Assembly: GCF_030656345.1 (NCBI RefSeq)
Contig: NZ_JAUSNR010000038.1
Coordinates: 1 to 45,593, forward strand
Reading direction: 5' to 3'
Source of the DNA: Pseudotabrizicola sp.
Lineage (GTDB): Bacteria > Pseudomonadota > Alphaproteobacteria > Rhodobacterales > Rhodobacteraceae
Length of the DNA stretch: 45,593 nt
Below, in pieces: positions 7,414 through 15,316 of this stretch (the stretch's first letter is position 1; every line of letters starts with the position of its first letter). Both the position numbers and the translations under genes were made by a program. The notes beneath the pieces are model-generated. The model was not told the DNA's origin, ran no database searches, and worked only from the letters and a program-made list of their open reading frames with translations.

Positions 7414-8739
7414 CTATAGCATCTTTCGGATTTGATCCGCGCGTTGCATAGAGTCCGTGATGATCGGATCGCTCACACTGCCTGGCACCTGATCCGCCGC
7501 GCCAAGTCTGGTTCTCTCCAATGCCGGACCAAGACGGTCCGCCATCTCTGCGAGAAGGTCCAGAGCACGGTTTTTCGGAAGGCCACTGGCTTTGCCCTCG
7601 GCCTCAAAATGGCGTGGTACAATCTCGTCGATGCCGTAGTGGCCGTCGATGGACATGGCGAGCCGGTACCGTTTGCGCTGAAGGCGTCCGGCATGCACGA
7701 CGGGTGCTACACTCAGGATGTCATAGAGCGGTGCGAGACGGAAACGTCCGCGGCGGCCCAGTTGCAGGCTGAAATTCTTGGCATGCCCGTCAGAGGCACC
7801 GATCAGGAAATAGAAGATCTGGGCGCGGAAGAAGGTTTCACGATCCGTTATCGGATCGTCTGATTCCCGCAGGAGTTCCATGATCAGGGCAATGCCCGGA
7901 CCGCCCGCTTTTTGGTACTTCCGGGCGGAGGGGTAGCCCAGGGATTGGCAAATATCTTCCTGCGGTAAACGCTTCAGGGTTTCGCCTTCCCAATGCCGGT
8001 CGAAGCGTTCGACAGCCAGCACGACTAGCCGCGGCAGAGCGATCTTCTCGACCTTTGCCACCGGCAAACCAATCTCGCGGCCCAGCGTCATGCAGAACAA
8101 TTCGTTCTCGACGCTGTCGCTCATGTCGATTTCGTCAGGGCCGGGCAGGATCCCCATCGGGGTTTTGAAGATGTGGCTTGTCGGCGTGATACCGCGCGGT
8201 TTCGCCCAATGGCCGCCAATGCGAAGGTAGGCGGTTTTTTCCTGTGCCCCGGCGATGGATATCCTGAAATCCTCGTCGTCCCCGAGTGCCAAGGGCGCTG
8301 CCGCAAGGTTCTTAAGATCGGCGACCATCTCCTCTTCGGAAATCTGACGATAATCCATATCTTGGGCTGCGGGTTCTTCTTCCAAGGGCAGGAATTGCAG
8401 CGCGCCCACACAGTCCCGCCCGAGCGCAGACAGGAGAGAGAACACGTCTTTGCCTTCGGCGCCGACCCGCGCTGCGATCTTTTCGCGCAACTCTCCTTCG
8501 GCATCGGGCAGCAGGTTGTCGAAAGCGGCAATCACCGGATCGCCTTTCCAGTCTCCTTGGGTCAGTGGCATGATACTGGCGACGGGGAAGGCCAGGTCCG
8601 AGGCCAGCCAGGCTGGATCGTAGGAAAAGGCAACGCCGCCATCGGTGGCCTTGATCAGCGTGCCGACCCGTGTCCGTTCATACCAGACTGCCGTCTTGCT
8701 ACGCCGGATGCCGACCCGCCTGCGTGCCAAGCGTGCCAT
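7414..8739 (-). CDS. hipA: HipA-family serine/threonine kinase toxin, copy 1
   Basis: 441-aa HipA. The N-terminal HipA subdomain (about residues 10-110; VGTLIKATDGGVAFSYDP) is followed by the kinase domain with the autophosphorylation/P-loop-like Ser (RISIAGAQEKTAYL), an ATP-binding Lys region (HWAKPRG) and the catalytic block SDGHAKNFSLQL (Asp, His, Asn). HipA kinases phosphorylate cellular targets such as glutamyl-tRNA synthetase and induce dormancy when free of HipB. The gene begins 1 base after the hipB stop, so the pair is an operon. It is convergent with DUF736 copy 1. All key residues are present. Confidence 0.92.
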   Translation of the reverse strand: MARLARRRVGIRRSKTAVWYERTRVGTLIKATDGGVAFSYDPAWLASDLAFPVASIMPLTQGDWKGDPVIAAFDNLLPDAEGELREKIAARVGAEGKDVFSLLSALGRDCVGALQFLPLEEEPAAQDMDYRQISEEEMVADLKNLAAAPLALGDDEDFRISIAGAQEKTAYLRIGGHWAKPRGITPTSHIFKTPMGILPGPDEIDMSDSVENELFCMTLGREIGLPVAKVEKIALPRLVVLAVERFDRHWEGETLKRLPQEDICQSLGYPSARKYQKAGGPGIALIMELLRESDDPITDRETFFRAQIFYFLIGASDGHAKNFSLQLGRRGRFRLAPLYDILSVAPVVHAGRLQRKRYRLAMSIDGHYGIDEIVPRHFEAEGKASGLPKNRALDLLAEMADRLGPALERTRLGAADQVPGSVSDPIITDSMQRADQIRKML

Positions 8740-8740
8740 A

Positions 8741-8989
8741 TCAGTTCGTATCCTGGTCAGGTATGCGCCCGGTCACGACCAACTCAGCACCGAGGGCTTC
8801 GAGAAGGCGCAGATAGACGTCGAGGCTGACCGAAACGACGCCCGTCTCGATATCCGAGATGGTGGATTGGGCAGTACCCGTCGTTTCAGCGAGTTGCTTC
8901 TGGGTCATCCCCTGGGCACGCCTGCGGGCGCGAAGGGCTGCTGCCGCGTGCCGGAGGCTACGTATGGAATGGGTGAGGGGCTTTTCCAT
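8741..8989 (-). CDS. hipB: HipB-like XRE antitoxin, copy 1
   Basis: 82-aa DNA-binding antitoxin. An XRE helix-turn-helix covers about residues 15-70 (LRARRRAQGMTQKQLAETTG, TAQSTISDIETG). The short C-terminal tail ends in GRIPDQDTN. It is expected to neutralise the adjacent HipA and repress the operon together with it. The ribosome-binding site before the ATG is weak. The promoter region (8990-9100) is AT-rich and holds an inverted pair CGATATTTC/GAAATATCG, a candidate operator. Confidence 0.9.
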   Translation of the reverse strand: MEKPLTHSIRSLRHAAAALRARRRAQGMTQKQLAETTGTAQSTISDIETGVVSVSLDVYLRLLEALGAELVVTGRIPDQDTN

Positions 8990-9010
8990 ACCAAACTGAT
9001 AGTCTGTCGG

Positions 9011-9083
9011 CGATATTTCGTCAATATAGCCAAAAGACGATTTTTCCGTGATATCCCAGTTGAGCTATAATTATGAAATATCG
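9011..9083. promoter_or_regulatory. Candidate operator region of hipBA copy 1
   Basis: Perfect 9-base inverted repeat CGATATTTC (9011-9019) and GAAATATCG (9075-9083) separated by 55 bases in the AT-rich gap upstream of hipB. It could be two half-sites or two separate sites for HipB. Seen by eye only. Confidence 0.35.
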
Positions 9084-9160
9084 TTCAAGGGCGATGCGGA
9101 AGTCTCAGCACGGCGCAAGAAGAAGTAGAACTCGGCTAAGCCGCGCCGGAAAGATAAAGC

Positions 9161-10207
9161 TCAGCCCGTTGGGATTCCTGGCCTTCCATCGCCGCATTCC
9201 GGGCAACGGCGCTGAAAAACGTCTGAACCGTTCGCACCGTACCGCGCCCCGCAGTGGCGACATTGCAGGATGTAGACGATCTGGTTGTGGTCGGTACCCG
9301 GCTGTCCGGTGCGGGACAGCACTTCCTGACTATTGCGGTTCACGTAACCTGTTGCCGTAGTTGAGGATCTGCGAGGGCTGTCACTCTTTGGGCGGGAGCG
9401 GGGCTTGTCAGTCGGGGGCCAAGTGGTTCCGAGAATCCAGCCTTCGACCTGAGCTGTCATCGCAACACTTTCCGGCTGTGGCGGCGCAAACGCCTGATTG
9501 ATTTCACCGCTGATACCGGCCTCCTGAAGCCAGCGCGCGATTGCATAGGCATCGTGCTGATCGGGAGTTCTGGCCTCGCTGCCATAGAGGCTGCTCCACA
9601 GCCTCGGATAGGCCTCGAGGATCACGGAGGCGTCCTGAGCGGGTTCCCAACCATCAAAAGGCCAGAAATGGATCTGCGGGCGAGCCTGTCGAATTTTGCG
9701 CAGCCATGGGATGCCGGCATGAGTTGATTTGGCGACCGTTCCCTGAACGTCGAAATGGAAAACTGACTTTGCCGATCCGGCAGCCTCCTCGGTCAGCCGC
9801 CGCCAATGCCTCTCCCCTTGCCGCGCCGCGCCATTTCCAACTGACCCGTCGCGCACGAAATCGACATAAGTGTGCTTGCGATCTGTCGGCCAGTGCGCAC
9901 AGAAATCGTCGAGGAAATTCGGCCAATCGGGCTCAAGGCCATGCCGCTCGAAGTAGCGTATGGGGAATGAAAAGCCGTGATCAATGCCGACAACTGTCGG
10001 CACCGATCCATCCAAGGTTTCGATCAGCCAATCGGCGAGGCTGTGCCTTGTCCAGTATTTCTTGGGGCCGGCGGGCGGCAATACCTCTTCGGCGACGCTG
10101 TTGCCCAAGGTCTGATAGCCGCGCAGCCCTTTCAGGCTGGCCTCGGCGGTTTCTGCCCCTGAATAGTCGATGCCGATGGTGCGACGGAATCTGGGACTAC
10201 CGATCAT
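9161..10207 (-). CDS. DUF429-type RNase H-fold protein with C-terminal zinc ribbon
   Basis: 348-aa protein. The N-terminus TIGIDYSGAETAEASLKGLR is the first acidic beta-strand of the DUF429 family (predicted RNase H-like nuclease fold), with further acidic positions in VVGIDHGFSFP and in the helix-preceding VILEAYPRLW and DQHDAYAIARWL. The last 50 residues form a CxxC...CxxC zinc ribbon (CRHCGARYGANGSDVFQRRC, PEC). The start ATG overlaps the stop of the upstream DUF3883 gene (ATGA), so the two form an operon. The function is unknown; nuclease folds in both genes and a TA neighbourhood suggest nucleic-acid processing or defence. That is inference. Confidence 0.75.
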   Translation of the reverse strand: MIGSPRFRRTIGIDYSGAETAEASLKGLRGYQTLGNSVAEEVLPPAGPKKYWTRHSLADWLIETLDGSVPTVVGIDHGFSFPIRYFERHGLEPDWPNFLDDFCAHWPTDRKHTYVDFVRDGSVGNGAARQGERHWRRLTEEAAGSAKSVFHFDVQGTVAKSTHAGIPWLRKIRQARPQIHFWPFDGWEPAQDASVILEAYPRLWSSLYGSEARTPDQHDAYAIARWLQEAGISGEINQAFAPPQPESVAMTAQVEGWILGTTWPPTDKPRSRPKSDSPRRSSTTATGYVNRNSQEVLSRTGQPGTDHNQIVYILQCRHCGARYGANGSDVFQRRCPECGDGRPGIPTG

Positions 10208-11031
10208 TGGAAGCTCGCCTGAAACTGTGTGGCGGTCAGCGAAACATGGGCATCAAGTGGCGGTCGCAGCTCAAACGCCTGCGGGGTCCGCGCGAAATCG
10301 TACAGACGGAAGAGATACCAATCCTGACGACGCTCCTCTGCCACAGCAAGCTCGTTGCGCGAAATGTGGAACGGAGTACGGTCCCAGCCGTTGGTCGTTT
10401 TGACCTCGATCAGACGGTCACGCCCGTCATGGCTGAAGCTGGCGATGTCATATCCTGCTCCATCGCCATCCTCGCGCGAAACCCAGCGGACACGACGCGC
10501 CAGATCGTCCCGGCCGTGGTGACGCAGGGTTTCGCGCTCATGATGAAAGACACGCTCTTCTCCTGCGCCACCCAGAGTGCGATTGCGCTCGTCCCGGGCG
10601 GCAACGTCGAAGCGGCGGGCAACTGCTTGCATCTGGTCGAGTTCGGGTGGTGACAAATTGCGAAAACTAGGGGCAGTCCCGATGAAGAGGGGCGCGGCTT
10701 CAGCCATAGCGCTGGAGTGGGTCCTAATCAACGACGGCTCCCACTCAGGGTGTCCTGCCAGCCAGCGTGACACGGCCACAGCCAGCGCCATCTGGAAGTT
10801 AAAGCGTGGTTGATAGCCCCTGATCGTGGGCAGGCCAAACCCACGGAACGCGGCTGAGATGTTGCAGAGTTTGAATTCGATTGATCCCCGACTGCGGCCA
10901 GTCTGTTCCTGCAAAAGCCGGTTCTGCGCCGCCTTGTTGTATGCCTCGCCGGCCAATTCCTGCCCGAGCATCGCGAAGTAACTCGCAACGCAGGCATCGT
11001 TCTCAAGATCGGTCCAATCGTCTGCACTCAT
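10204..11031 (-). CDS. DUF3883 domain protein (predicted PD-(D/E)xK nuclease)
   Basis: 275-aa protein with two parts. Residues 1-100 (ENDACVASYFAMLGQELAGE, SRGSIEFKLCNISAAFRGFG) form a domain found at the N-terminus of various putative nucleases. Residues about 150-260 are DUF3883: GAGYDIASF, RLIEVKTTNG and PFHISRNELAVA give the Asp...Glu-x-Lys arrangement of the PD-(D/E)xK superfamily plus the conserved Asn-Glu. No clear ribosome-binding site precedes the ATG. DUF3883 domains occur in restriction-like and helicase-linked defence proteins. Coupled to DUF429 downstream; no methyltransferase or helicase lies nearby. Confidence 0.78.
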   Translation of the reverse strand: MSADDWTDLENDACVASYFAMLGQELAGEAYNKAAQNRLLQEQTGRSRGSIEFKLCNISAAFRGFGLPTIRGYQPRFNFQMALAVAVSRWLAGHPEWEPSLIRTHSSAMAEAAPLFIGTAPSFRNLSPPELDQMQAVARRFDVAARDERNRTLGGAGEERVFHHERETLRHHGRDDLARRVRWVSREDGDGAGYDIASFSHDGRDRLIEVKTTNGWDRTPFHISRNELAVAEERRQDWYLFRLYDFARTPQAFELRPPLDAHVSLTATQFQASFQ

Positions 11032-11812
11032 GGGACGAGGCTAGTCGGGCTGCGCTTGGCTGTCATCCTGAAACCCTTTGGATTGCGATGGTTTCCCGTC
11101 TGGCCTGGAGTGATCATTGATCAAGGGGAGTTTGGCCAAGACGTAAAACTGTGCCTCGAAGGTGTCGTGTGACTTGGACCAGCATCGCCTCCAAATCGTT
11201 TTGACGGGCCTTCGCCAAGCCATCATTGAAGCGGCAGGAACTGGTGCGGAGAACGAGGGCATTGGCCATGCCGTTAGATCATCATCGAGTTGCGCGAGCT
11301 GAAGTGGAGTCTCAGCCATTATTGGCCTGCATCTTGGCCCAGTCGCAGCCCTCGTTCGAAAATCGTCCTTTACCTGCCATCACGCGGCGCGACCTGAACC
11401 GGGTGGAGTGGCGGGAGCCACGCGCCAGCAGGGGCAGGGGAGAGGCGCAAGCTGACCTGACTGGTCGCTGAGGGGATTTCATCGCCGCTAGTGCCTGACC
11501 TGTCTTTCCTGATGGGCCTTCAGGTTCGCCCTGATCTCCGTTGTGTATCTGTCCCAGCCCGCGTCCAACGGCCTCTGGTGATAGGCTGATCTGCCCGAAG
11601 GACGTCTTCGCCTCGACCGCTTCGGCGCAACAGCGTCGTCACAACTTTCTTCCCCTGTCGGTGCAGGCACCGTCATTCCTCGCGCGGCAAGAAAGTTGCG
11701 CCTCGGCTGTCCAGCCCCCGCGAGGGGGGTGCGCCAGCAGTCGCCTCCGGGCTGTCGATCGCCATCGAGGCCGCAAGGACGCGGGCTCGAAACAACAAAA
11801 TGGAGAAAGCAT
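11032..11812 (+). other. Non-coding region and leader of DUF736 copy 2
   Basis: No gene recognised. A 92-codon minus-strand frame (11041-11319) lacks any familiar domain and was not accepted. From about 11256 on, the sequence parallels 6424-6973, including the nested palindrome (AACTTTCTT 11643-11651, AAGAAAGTT 11689-11697, inner CGGTGC/GCACCG 11659-11672) and a CCCCC-GCGA-GGGGG hairpin at 11715-11728. Confidence 0.6.
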
Positions 11813-12136
11813 ATGGCAACCATCGGCACCTTCAAGAAAACCGGCAACGACTACACCGGCGAAATCTTCACCCTCAGCCTGCAGGCCAAGGGTGTGCGCC
11901 TCGTCCCCGACCTGCGGGCCTCGGGCGAGAACGCCCCCTCCCACCGGGTCCTGGTCGGCCGCGCCGAGATCGGCGCCGCCTGGACAAAGAAATCGAACGA
12001 GGGCCGCGCATACCTAGGCCTGAAGCTGGACGATCCGAGCTTTGCCGCCCCGATCTACGCCAACCTCTTCGATGACGAAGACGGCGAGGGCTCGAGCCTC
12101 ATCTGGTCCCGCCCCAACACCCGCCGCGGCGATTGA
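11813..12136 (+). CDS. DUF736 family protein, copy 2
   Basis: 107-aa DUF736 protein, 105 of 107 residues identical to the first copy; most nucleotide differences are at third codon positions, showing that both copies are under protein-level selection or diverged recently. A GGAG site precedes the ATG (11813-11815, inside CATATG). It is preceded by the shared structured leader, followed by the shared hairpin, and convergent with hipBA copy 2, so both DUF736 genes have the same neighbour arrangement. Confidence 0.92.
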   Translation: MATIGTFKKTGNDYTGEIFTLSLQAKGVRLVPDLRASGENAPSHRVLVGRAEIGAAWTKKSNEGRAYLGLKLDDPSFAAPIYANLFDDEDGEGSSLIWSRPNTRRGD

Positions 12137-12149
12137 TCGCCAAAGCAAA

Positions 12150-12173
12150 GGCTCCGGTCGAAAGACCGGGGCC
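12150..12173 (+). terminator. Hairpin terminator of DUF736 copy 2
   Basis: Same 10-bp GAAA-loop hairpin as at 7311-7334, with one C-to-T change that leaves a G-U pair in RNA, so the RNA stem is preserved. Confidence 0.7.
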
Positions 12174-12244
12174 GAAGTCTTCAACCTGATAGCCCCAATA
12201 GACACGCAGGGCGGTTCTCCGGTGGGTCCGAAAATCCCTACCAG

Positions 12245-13477
12245 CTACAGCCCGAGTGCGGCATCCATGCGCTCATGTTCGAAGGCCGGGGCACAAGCGT
12301 TCAACTCCGTGCCGCCCAGCCCTTGGCGGCGCAACTCGTCCCGCCAGTTGTCGCGGATGCTTCGCCCCATGTCCCGAGCCAAGATCCGGGCTTCCTGTAC
12401 TTTGAGATCGAAAAACTCGGCCGCTTCGATTGCGGCGGCGATGTCCGGCTCATGCCCATGGATCGGGCTGATCCCGGTTTCCATCTGAGCGTGGCGCCGG
12501 GGCTGAGGATTGACGTCGAAAAGTGGCGAAAGACGCCATAGGTTCTGCCCCGCATAGATGAACCCGTGGTTCTTCAGGTGGTCATCCGTGTTAGTGACAA
12601 GTATCCCGAAAACCATCCGGCGCCAGATTTCCAGCAGATCATCGCTGGGCCGGGCCGAGATGGTGCGAATGATGTCGGCAATGTCCGTGTAAAAGCCGCT
12701 CGCATGCCCAACCTTGCCCAGGGCGGTGCGCGCAGAGATATAGGGAACCCGGCCGCCATCCCGGCGATCAAAACGGCTGAAGAGACCGATTGGGTGCGAG
12801 CTGCCGGGCAACTCGAGCCGGCATTCCGGCGTGCGCAGTCCAAGGATCCCCGCAAGCTTCATTGTTGCCACCTCGAGACGTTCCACAGGCCATGTGTCGT
12901 TGATGGATGTGAACTTCGCGAGCCAGAGCCGGTCCCCATCCCTCATACTGGCCTTTGGTCGCGCTCCGCCCGGCGTGCCGGCGGCGCCGACGAGATCCAG
13001 CGCATCCTGCTCCGCGCCGGCCGGGTCGCGTTCGAACCTTTGTGCGATCTTGAGCAGGTCCTCGATTTCAGCGAGGCGCGGGACGGGTTTTCCGATCTGC
13101 GGGAAGGGCTCGCCATTTTCCTGCAGCAGGCGCAGCGCGCCTTGGCGCGCAGTGTCGTCGCATGTGGTCAAGAAGTCGAACTCGGTTGCCCCCTCGCCCA
13201 GAACCCGGCGCATCAGCTTGCGGCCCCAACTGTCCGGGGAGGTATCCGCAAAGGGCCCAGCGATGACATCGCGCTTCCGGCTTTCGCGCCCGCCGGAGCT
13301 GGCATGATAAGGCACGCTCGCCCGCGGCATTTGCGGGCAGAGGTCGAAACCACGTGGGTTGTCGATCCATTCTTGGTCATAGATGAAGGTGGAATGCGCG
13401 CGCCGCCCGTCCGTTTCAAAGACCAGACGGCCGACCGGAACCAGCCCATTCCCAAGAACGACACGCGCCACGACCAT
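12245..13477 (-). CDS. hipA: HipA-family kinase toxin, copy 2
   Basis: 410-aa HipA-like kinase, only distantly similar to copy 1. The N-terminal domain contains VPVGRLVFETDGRRAHSTF. The kinase part shows the Gly-rich/phospho-Ser region (GTPGGARPKAS), an ATP-site Lys (RLWLAKFTS) and the catalytic block NTDDHLKNHGF (Asp, His, Asn) followed by LSPLFDVNPQP. It belongs to the HipA branch with a separate short HipB rather than the S/T split form. The ATG shares one base with the hipB stop, indicating coupled translation. It ends about 70 bases from the convergent DUF736 terminator. Confidence 0.9.
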   Translation of the reverse strand: MVVARVVLGNGLVPVGRLVFETDGRRAHSTFIYDQEWIDNPRGFDLCPQMPRASVPYHASSGGRESRKRDVIAGPFADTSPDSWGRKLMRRVLGEGATEFDFLTTCDDTARQGALRLLQENGEPFPQIGKPVPRLAEIEDLLKIAQRFERDPAGAEQDALDLVGAAGTPGGARPKASMRDGDRLWLAKFTSINDTWPVERLEVATMKLAGILGLRTPECRLELPGSSHPIGLFSRFDRRDGGRVPYISARTALGKVGHASGFYTDIADIIRTISARPSDDLLEIWRRMVFGILVTNTDDHLKNHGFIYAGQNLWRLSPLFDVNPQPRRHAQMETGISPIHGHEPDIAAAIEAAEFFDLKVQEARILARDMGRSIRDNWRDELRRQGLGGTELNACAPAFEHERMDAALGL

Positions 13478-13845
13478 CAGAACGCGCTCCCTTCATCATC
13501 GATCTCATCAGATCGGTCCTGCGTTTTGGCCGATCTGCCGGACGGCGGCTTGCGGCGGTTGGCGATCCGCTCCGGCAGGCGGGCCTGATCAAGGACCAGG
13601 CCAGTATCGTCCTTCGCCGGATCCAGCATTTCGCCGAGCCGGTGGAGCTCGCCCAGGACCATGAGCGCCATGGCCAAGGTCTCAAGGCGCACACCACCAT
13701 CGCCCGTCTCGAGCTTGGCGAGCGTCTTGTCGGTCACGCCCAAGCGCTCGCAGAAATCCGCAACAGACATCCGCCGCTTCTTGCGGGCGACACGGATGTC
13801 ATGGCCAAGGCGTTTGAGGGTTGTCTGCACTTGGTGCGATGACAT
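13477..13845 (-). CDS. hipB: HipB-like XRE antitoxin, copy 2
   Basis: 122-aa protein. A helix-turn-helix at about residues 10-65 (LGHDIRVARKKRRMSVADFC, ERLGVTDKTLAKLETG) is followed by a helical segment and a charged, probably disordered C-terminal 45 residues. It is the cognate antitoxin and repressor of the overlapping hipA. Upstream, three copies of CGGA-N6-TCCG form a likely operator array, one of them only 8 bases before the start codon, where bound HipB would cover the ribosome-binding region and promoter. Confidence 0.9.
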   Translation of the reverse strand: MSSHQVQTTLKRLGHDIRVARKKRRMSVADFCERLGVTDKTLAKLETGDGGVRLETLAMALMVLGELHRLGEMLDPAKDDTGLVLDQARLPERIANRRKPPSGRSAKTQDRSDEIDDEGSAF

Positions 13846-13853
13846 GATTGGAC

Positions 13854-13988
13854 CGGAGAAATATCCGCCTTATGCTGCTATGTCCGTATTTTTGTCCGTG
13901 TTAGGTCATTTCGCAGGGGAAGTCAACCAAGCGGGAACTAAGACGGACAATAGTCCGGATTAAATAACTTAGACCGGAATATTATCCG
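13854..13988. promoter_or_regulatory. Operator array of hipBA copy 2: three CGGA-N6-TCCG palindromes
   Basis: Palindromes at 13854-13867, 13944-13957 and 13975-13988, all CGGA-N6-TCCG, plus two TCCG half-sites at 13883-13886 and 13895-13898. The last two full sites are 31 bp apart centre to centre, about three helical turns. E. coli HipB binds comparable short palindromes (TATCC-N8-GGATA) arrayed upstream of hipBA. Confidence 0.72.
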
Positions 13989-14059
13989 GTTTATCCCTAC
14001 TGGACCTAGGGGCCGGGGGCACATCCGTGGATCAGGTCTCCTTGGCATTGACGGCTCGC

Positions 14060-14689
14060 TTATCCAAGGTGGTCGTTCGGCCCGAGATCGGCAATCGACA
14101 GCAAGGTGGCACGCATCCAAGCGGGCGCTTGGGCGGCGCTTTTGGCGAGTATCTTCTTGTCGCTGTCCGAGAGGTTCCTGACGGCCACCTGCAGCACATC
14201 TGCGGCGCGGGAAGCGCCCACATGGCGCAGCGCCTGAACAACGGTCCCTGCCGGGCTACCGGGGGCAATCAGATGCTTGGGTGAGGCGTGTCGGAGATCG
14301 ACCACGCGATCGCCAAGGACCACGCGCCGGGATGGCCCATCTGTGAGCCACGAACTTAGCGCAGCGACCTGCGTGGAGAGGCCAAGTAGATTCGCGGCGC
14401 GCGCACCATCGATCTGCAAATGCGAGCCGGTTTCCCGTGCTAGGGCCTGCGCCACGTCATCGGGTGCGGGGGTAAGGGCGCCGAGCTTGGGGTGCAACTT
14501 GGGAAAGTCGTAGAGTCCGCGCGCAAGCCGCCTGAGATGGCCTGCCTTGGCCAGGCGTGACAGGGCCTGATCAACCGCAGCACGTGCGGCCATGTCGAGG
14601 AAGTCGCGCGGCGTGAACACGCTGCCGCGTCCGCTTGCGCGGACACGCTTCATGACCCGATCAGGAACGGAGGCGGACGTCGTCATCAT
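14060..14689 (-). CDS. AbiEi/DUF6088-like type IV antitoxin, without its toxin
   Basis: 209-aa protein. A winged-helix N-terminus (VFTPRDFLDMAARAAVDQAL, GHLRRLARGLYDFP) is the AbiEi/DUF6088 antitoxin domain; residues about 70-200 form the usual C-terminal part (HLQIDGARAANLLGLSTQVA, HLIAPGSPAGTVVQALRHVG). AbiEi represses its own operon and counteracts the nucleotidyltransferase AbiEii, which normally follows. Here the next gene downstream on this strand is hipB, so the toxin is absent. A perfect inverted repeat sits directly before the first ATG, and no ribosome-binding site precedes it; a later ATG (13th codon) is a possible start. Confidence 0.75.
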   Translation of the reverse strand: MMTTSASVPDRVMKRVRASGRGSVFTPRDFLDMAARAAVDQALSRLAKAGHLRRLARGLYDFPKLHPKLGALTPAPDDVAQALARETGSHLQIDGARAANLLGLSTQVAALSSWLTDGPSRRVVLGDRVVDLRHASPKHLIAPGSPAGTVVQALRHVGASRAADVLQVAVRNLSDSDKKILAKSAAQAPAWMRATLLSIADLGPNDHLG

Positions 14690-14690
14690 A

Positions 14691-14720
14691 TGTCAGAAAA
14701 TCGCCTATGTTTTTCTGACA
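14691..14720. promoter_or_regulatory. Perfect inverted repeat at the abiEi-like promoter
   Basis: TGTCAGAAAA (14691-14700) and TTTTCTGACA (14711-14720) form a perfect 10-bp dyad with a 10-base spacer, ending one base before the start codon at 14689. AbiEi proteins are known to repress through inverted repeats at their promoter. Confidence 0.7.
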
Positions 14721-15316
14721 ATCAAGTGCGGAGATTTCAAGGTGGGTTTCGCATTGATCGATTGCAGAACTTCGGCAAGGAAGACGATGGCACATCCCGG
14801 CAAAGCCGGGACCGGGCTCTGGTCGTCCCGACTGGAGCCTGCCGGGCAGTCTTCCCCCTATTCGGGCAACGATCCCTTGCGCGACGGCCGGTCCGGCCGG
14901 CAGGAGGCCGATGGCCTGAGGTTCGGCGCGTTGCGGCCTCGTGCCAGAGGTCGGGTGGTGCGCGTGGCCCCCCTTCGTATTCATGGGCAGCATTGAAATT
15001 CGTGAGACCCCGGTCTGGAACATGACGATCAATTGAGAACAACTTGGCGACACGGCTGGCGAGCGGTGGGCATCCCGTGACGGGGCAGGGCGCCTGTCCC
15101 CGGGTCAAAGCCCCATCCCCCGCTTTCATTCGCTGTCCTTGGTCTGATCCGTCTCTTTGACACTCAACCCCAGAGGGGTCGGCTACGCGAGCGTGCCGCC
15201 CTCGCGGATTCGGACGAGCCGAACGCACGAGAGTGATTGCAGATCCGGTCAGACACTTCGGGCGCCTGTCGCGCGGGGGATGGTCCTCCGCCCCCAAGAA
15301 GACAGGAGCCCACCCC
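14721..15316. other. Non-coding region, GC-rich hairpins
   Basis: About 600 bases without a convincing gene. It contains a hairpin TCCCGGC-AAA-GCCGGGA (14795-14811), a GGCCGG-rich near palindrome around 14885-14900, and the leader of the small membrane protein. No iteron array or tRNA is visible. Its role is unknown. Confidence 0.4.

Larger units (their letters stand above)
11256..12178 (+). repeat. DUF736 cassette, copy 2 of a direct repeat
   Basis: Second copy of the unit at 6424-7340, same orientation, about 4.8 kb downstream. The repeat pair brackets hipBA copy 1 and the DUF3883-DUF429 pair. Confidence 0.85.

Noticed and set aside
9541..10653. 370-codon plus-strand frame, and the similar frame at 12566-13588
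   Set aside because: They mirror the DUF429-DUF3883 pair and hipA copy 2, which have recognisable domains and overlapping starts on the other strand.
14690..15025. 111-codon plus-strand frame starting in the AbiEi dyad
   Set aside because: It has no ribosome-binding site or domain, and an Arg/Gly/Pro-rich composition typical of unconstrained GC-rich DNA.
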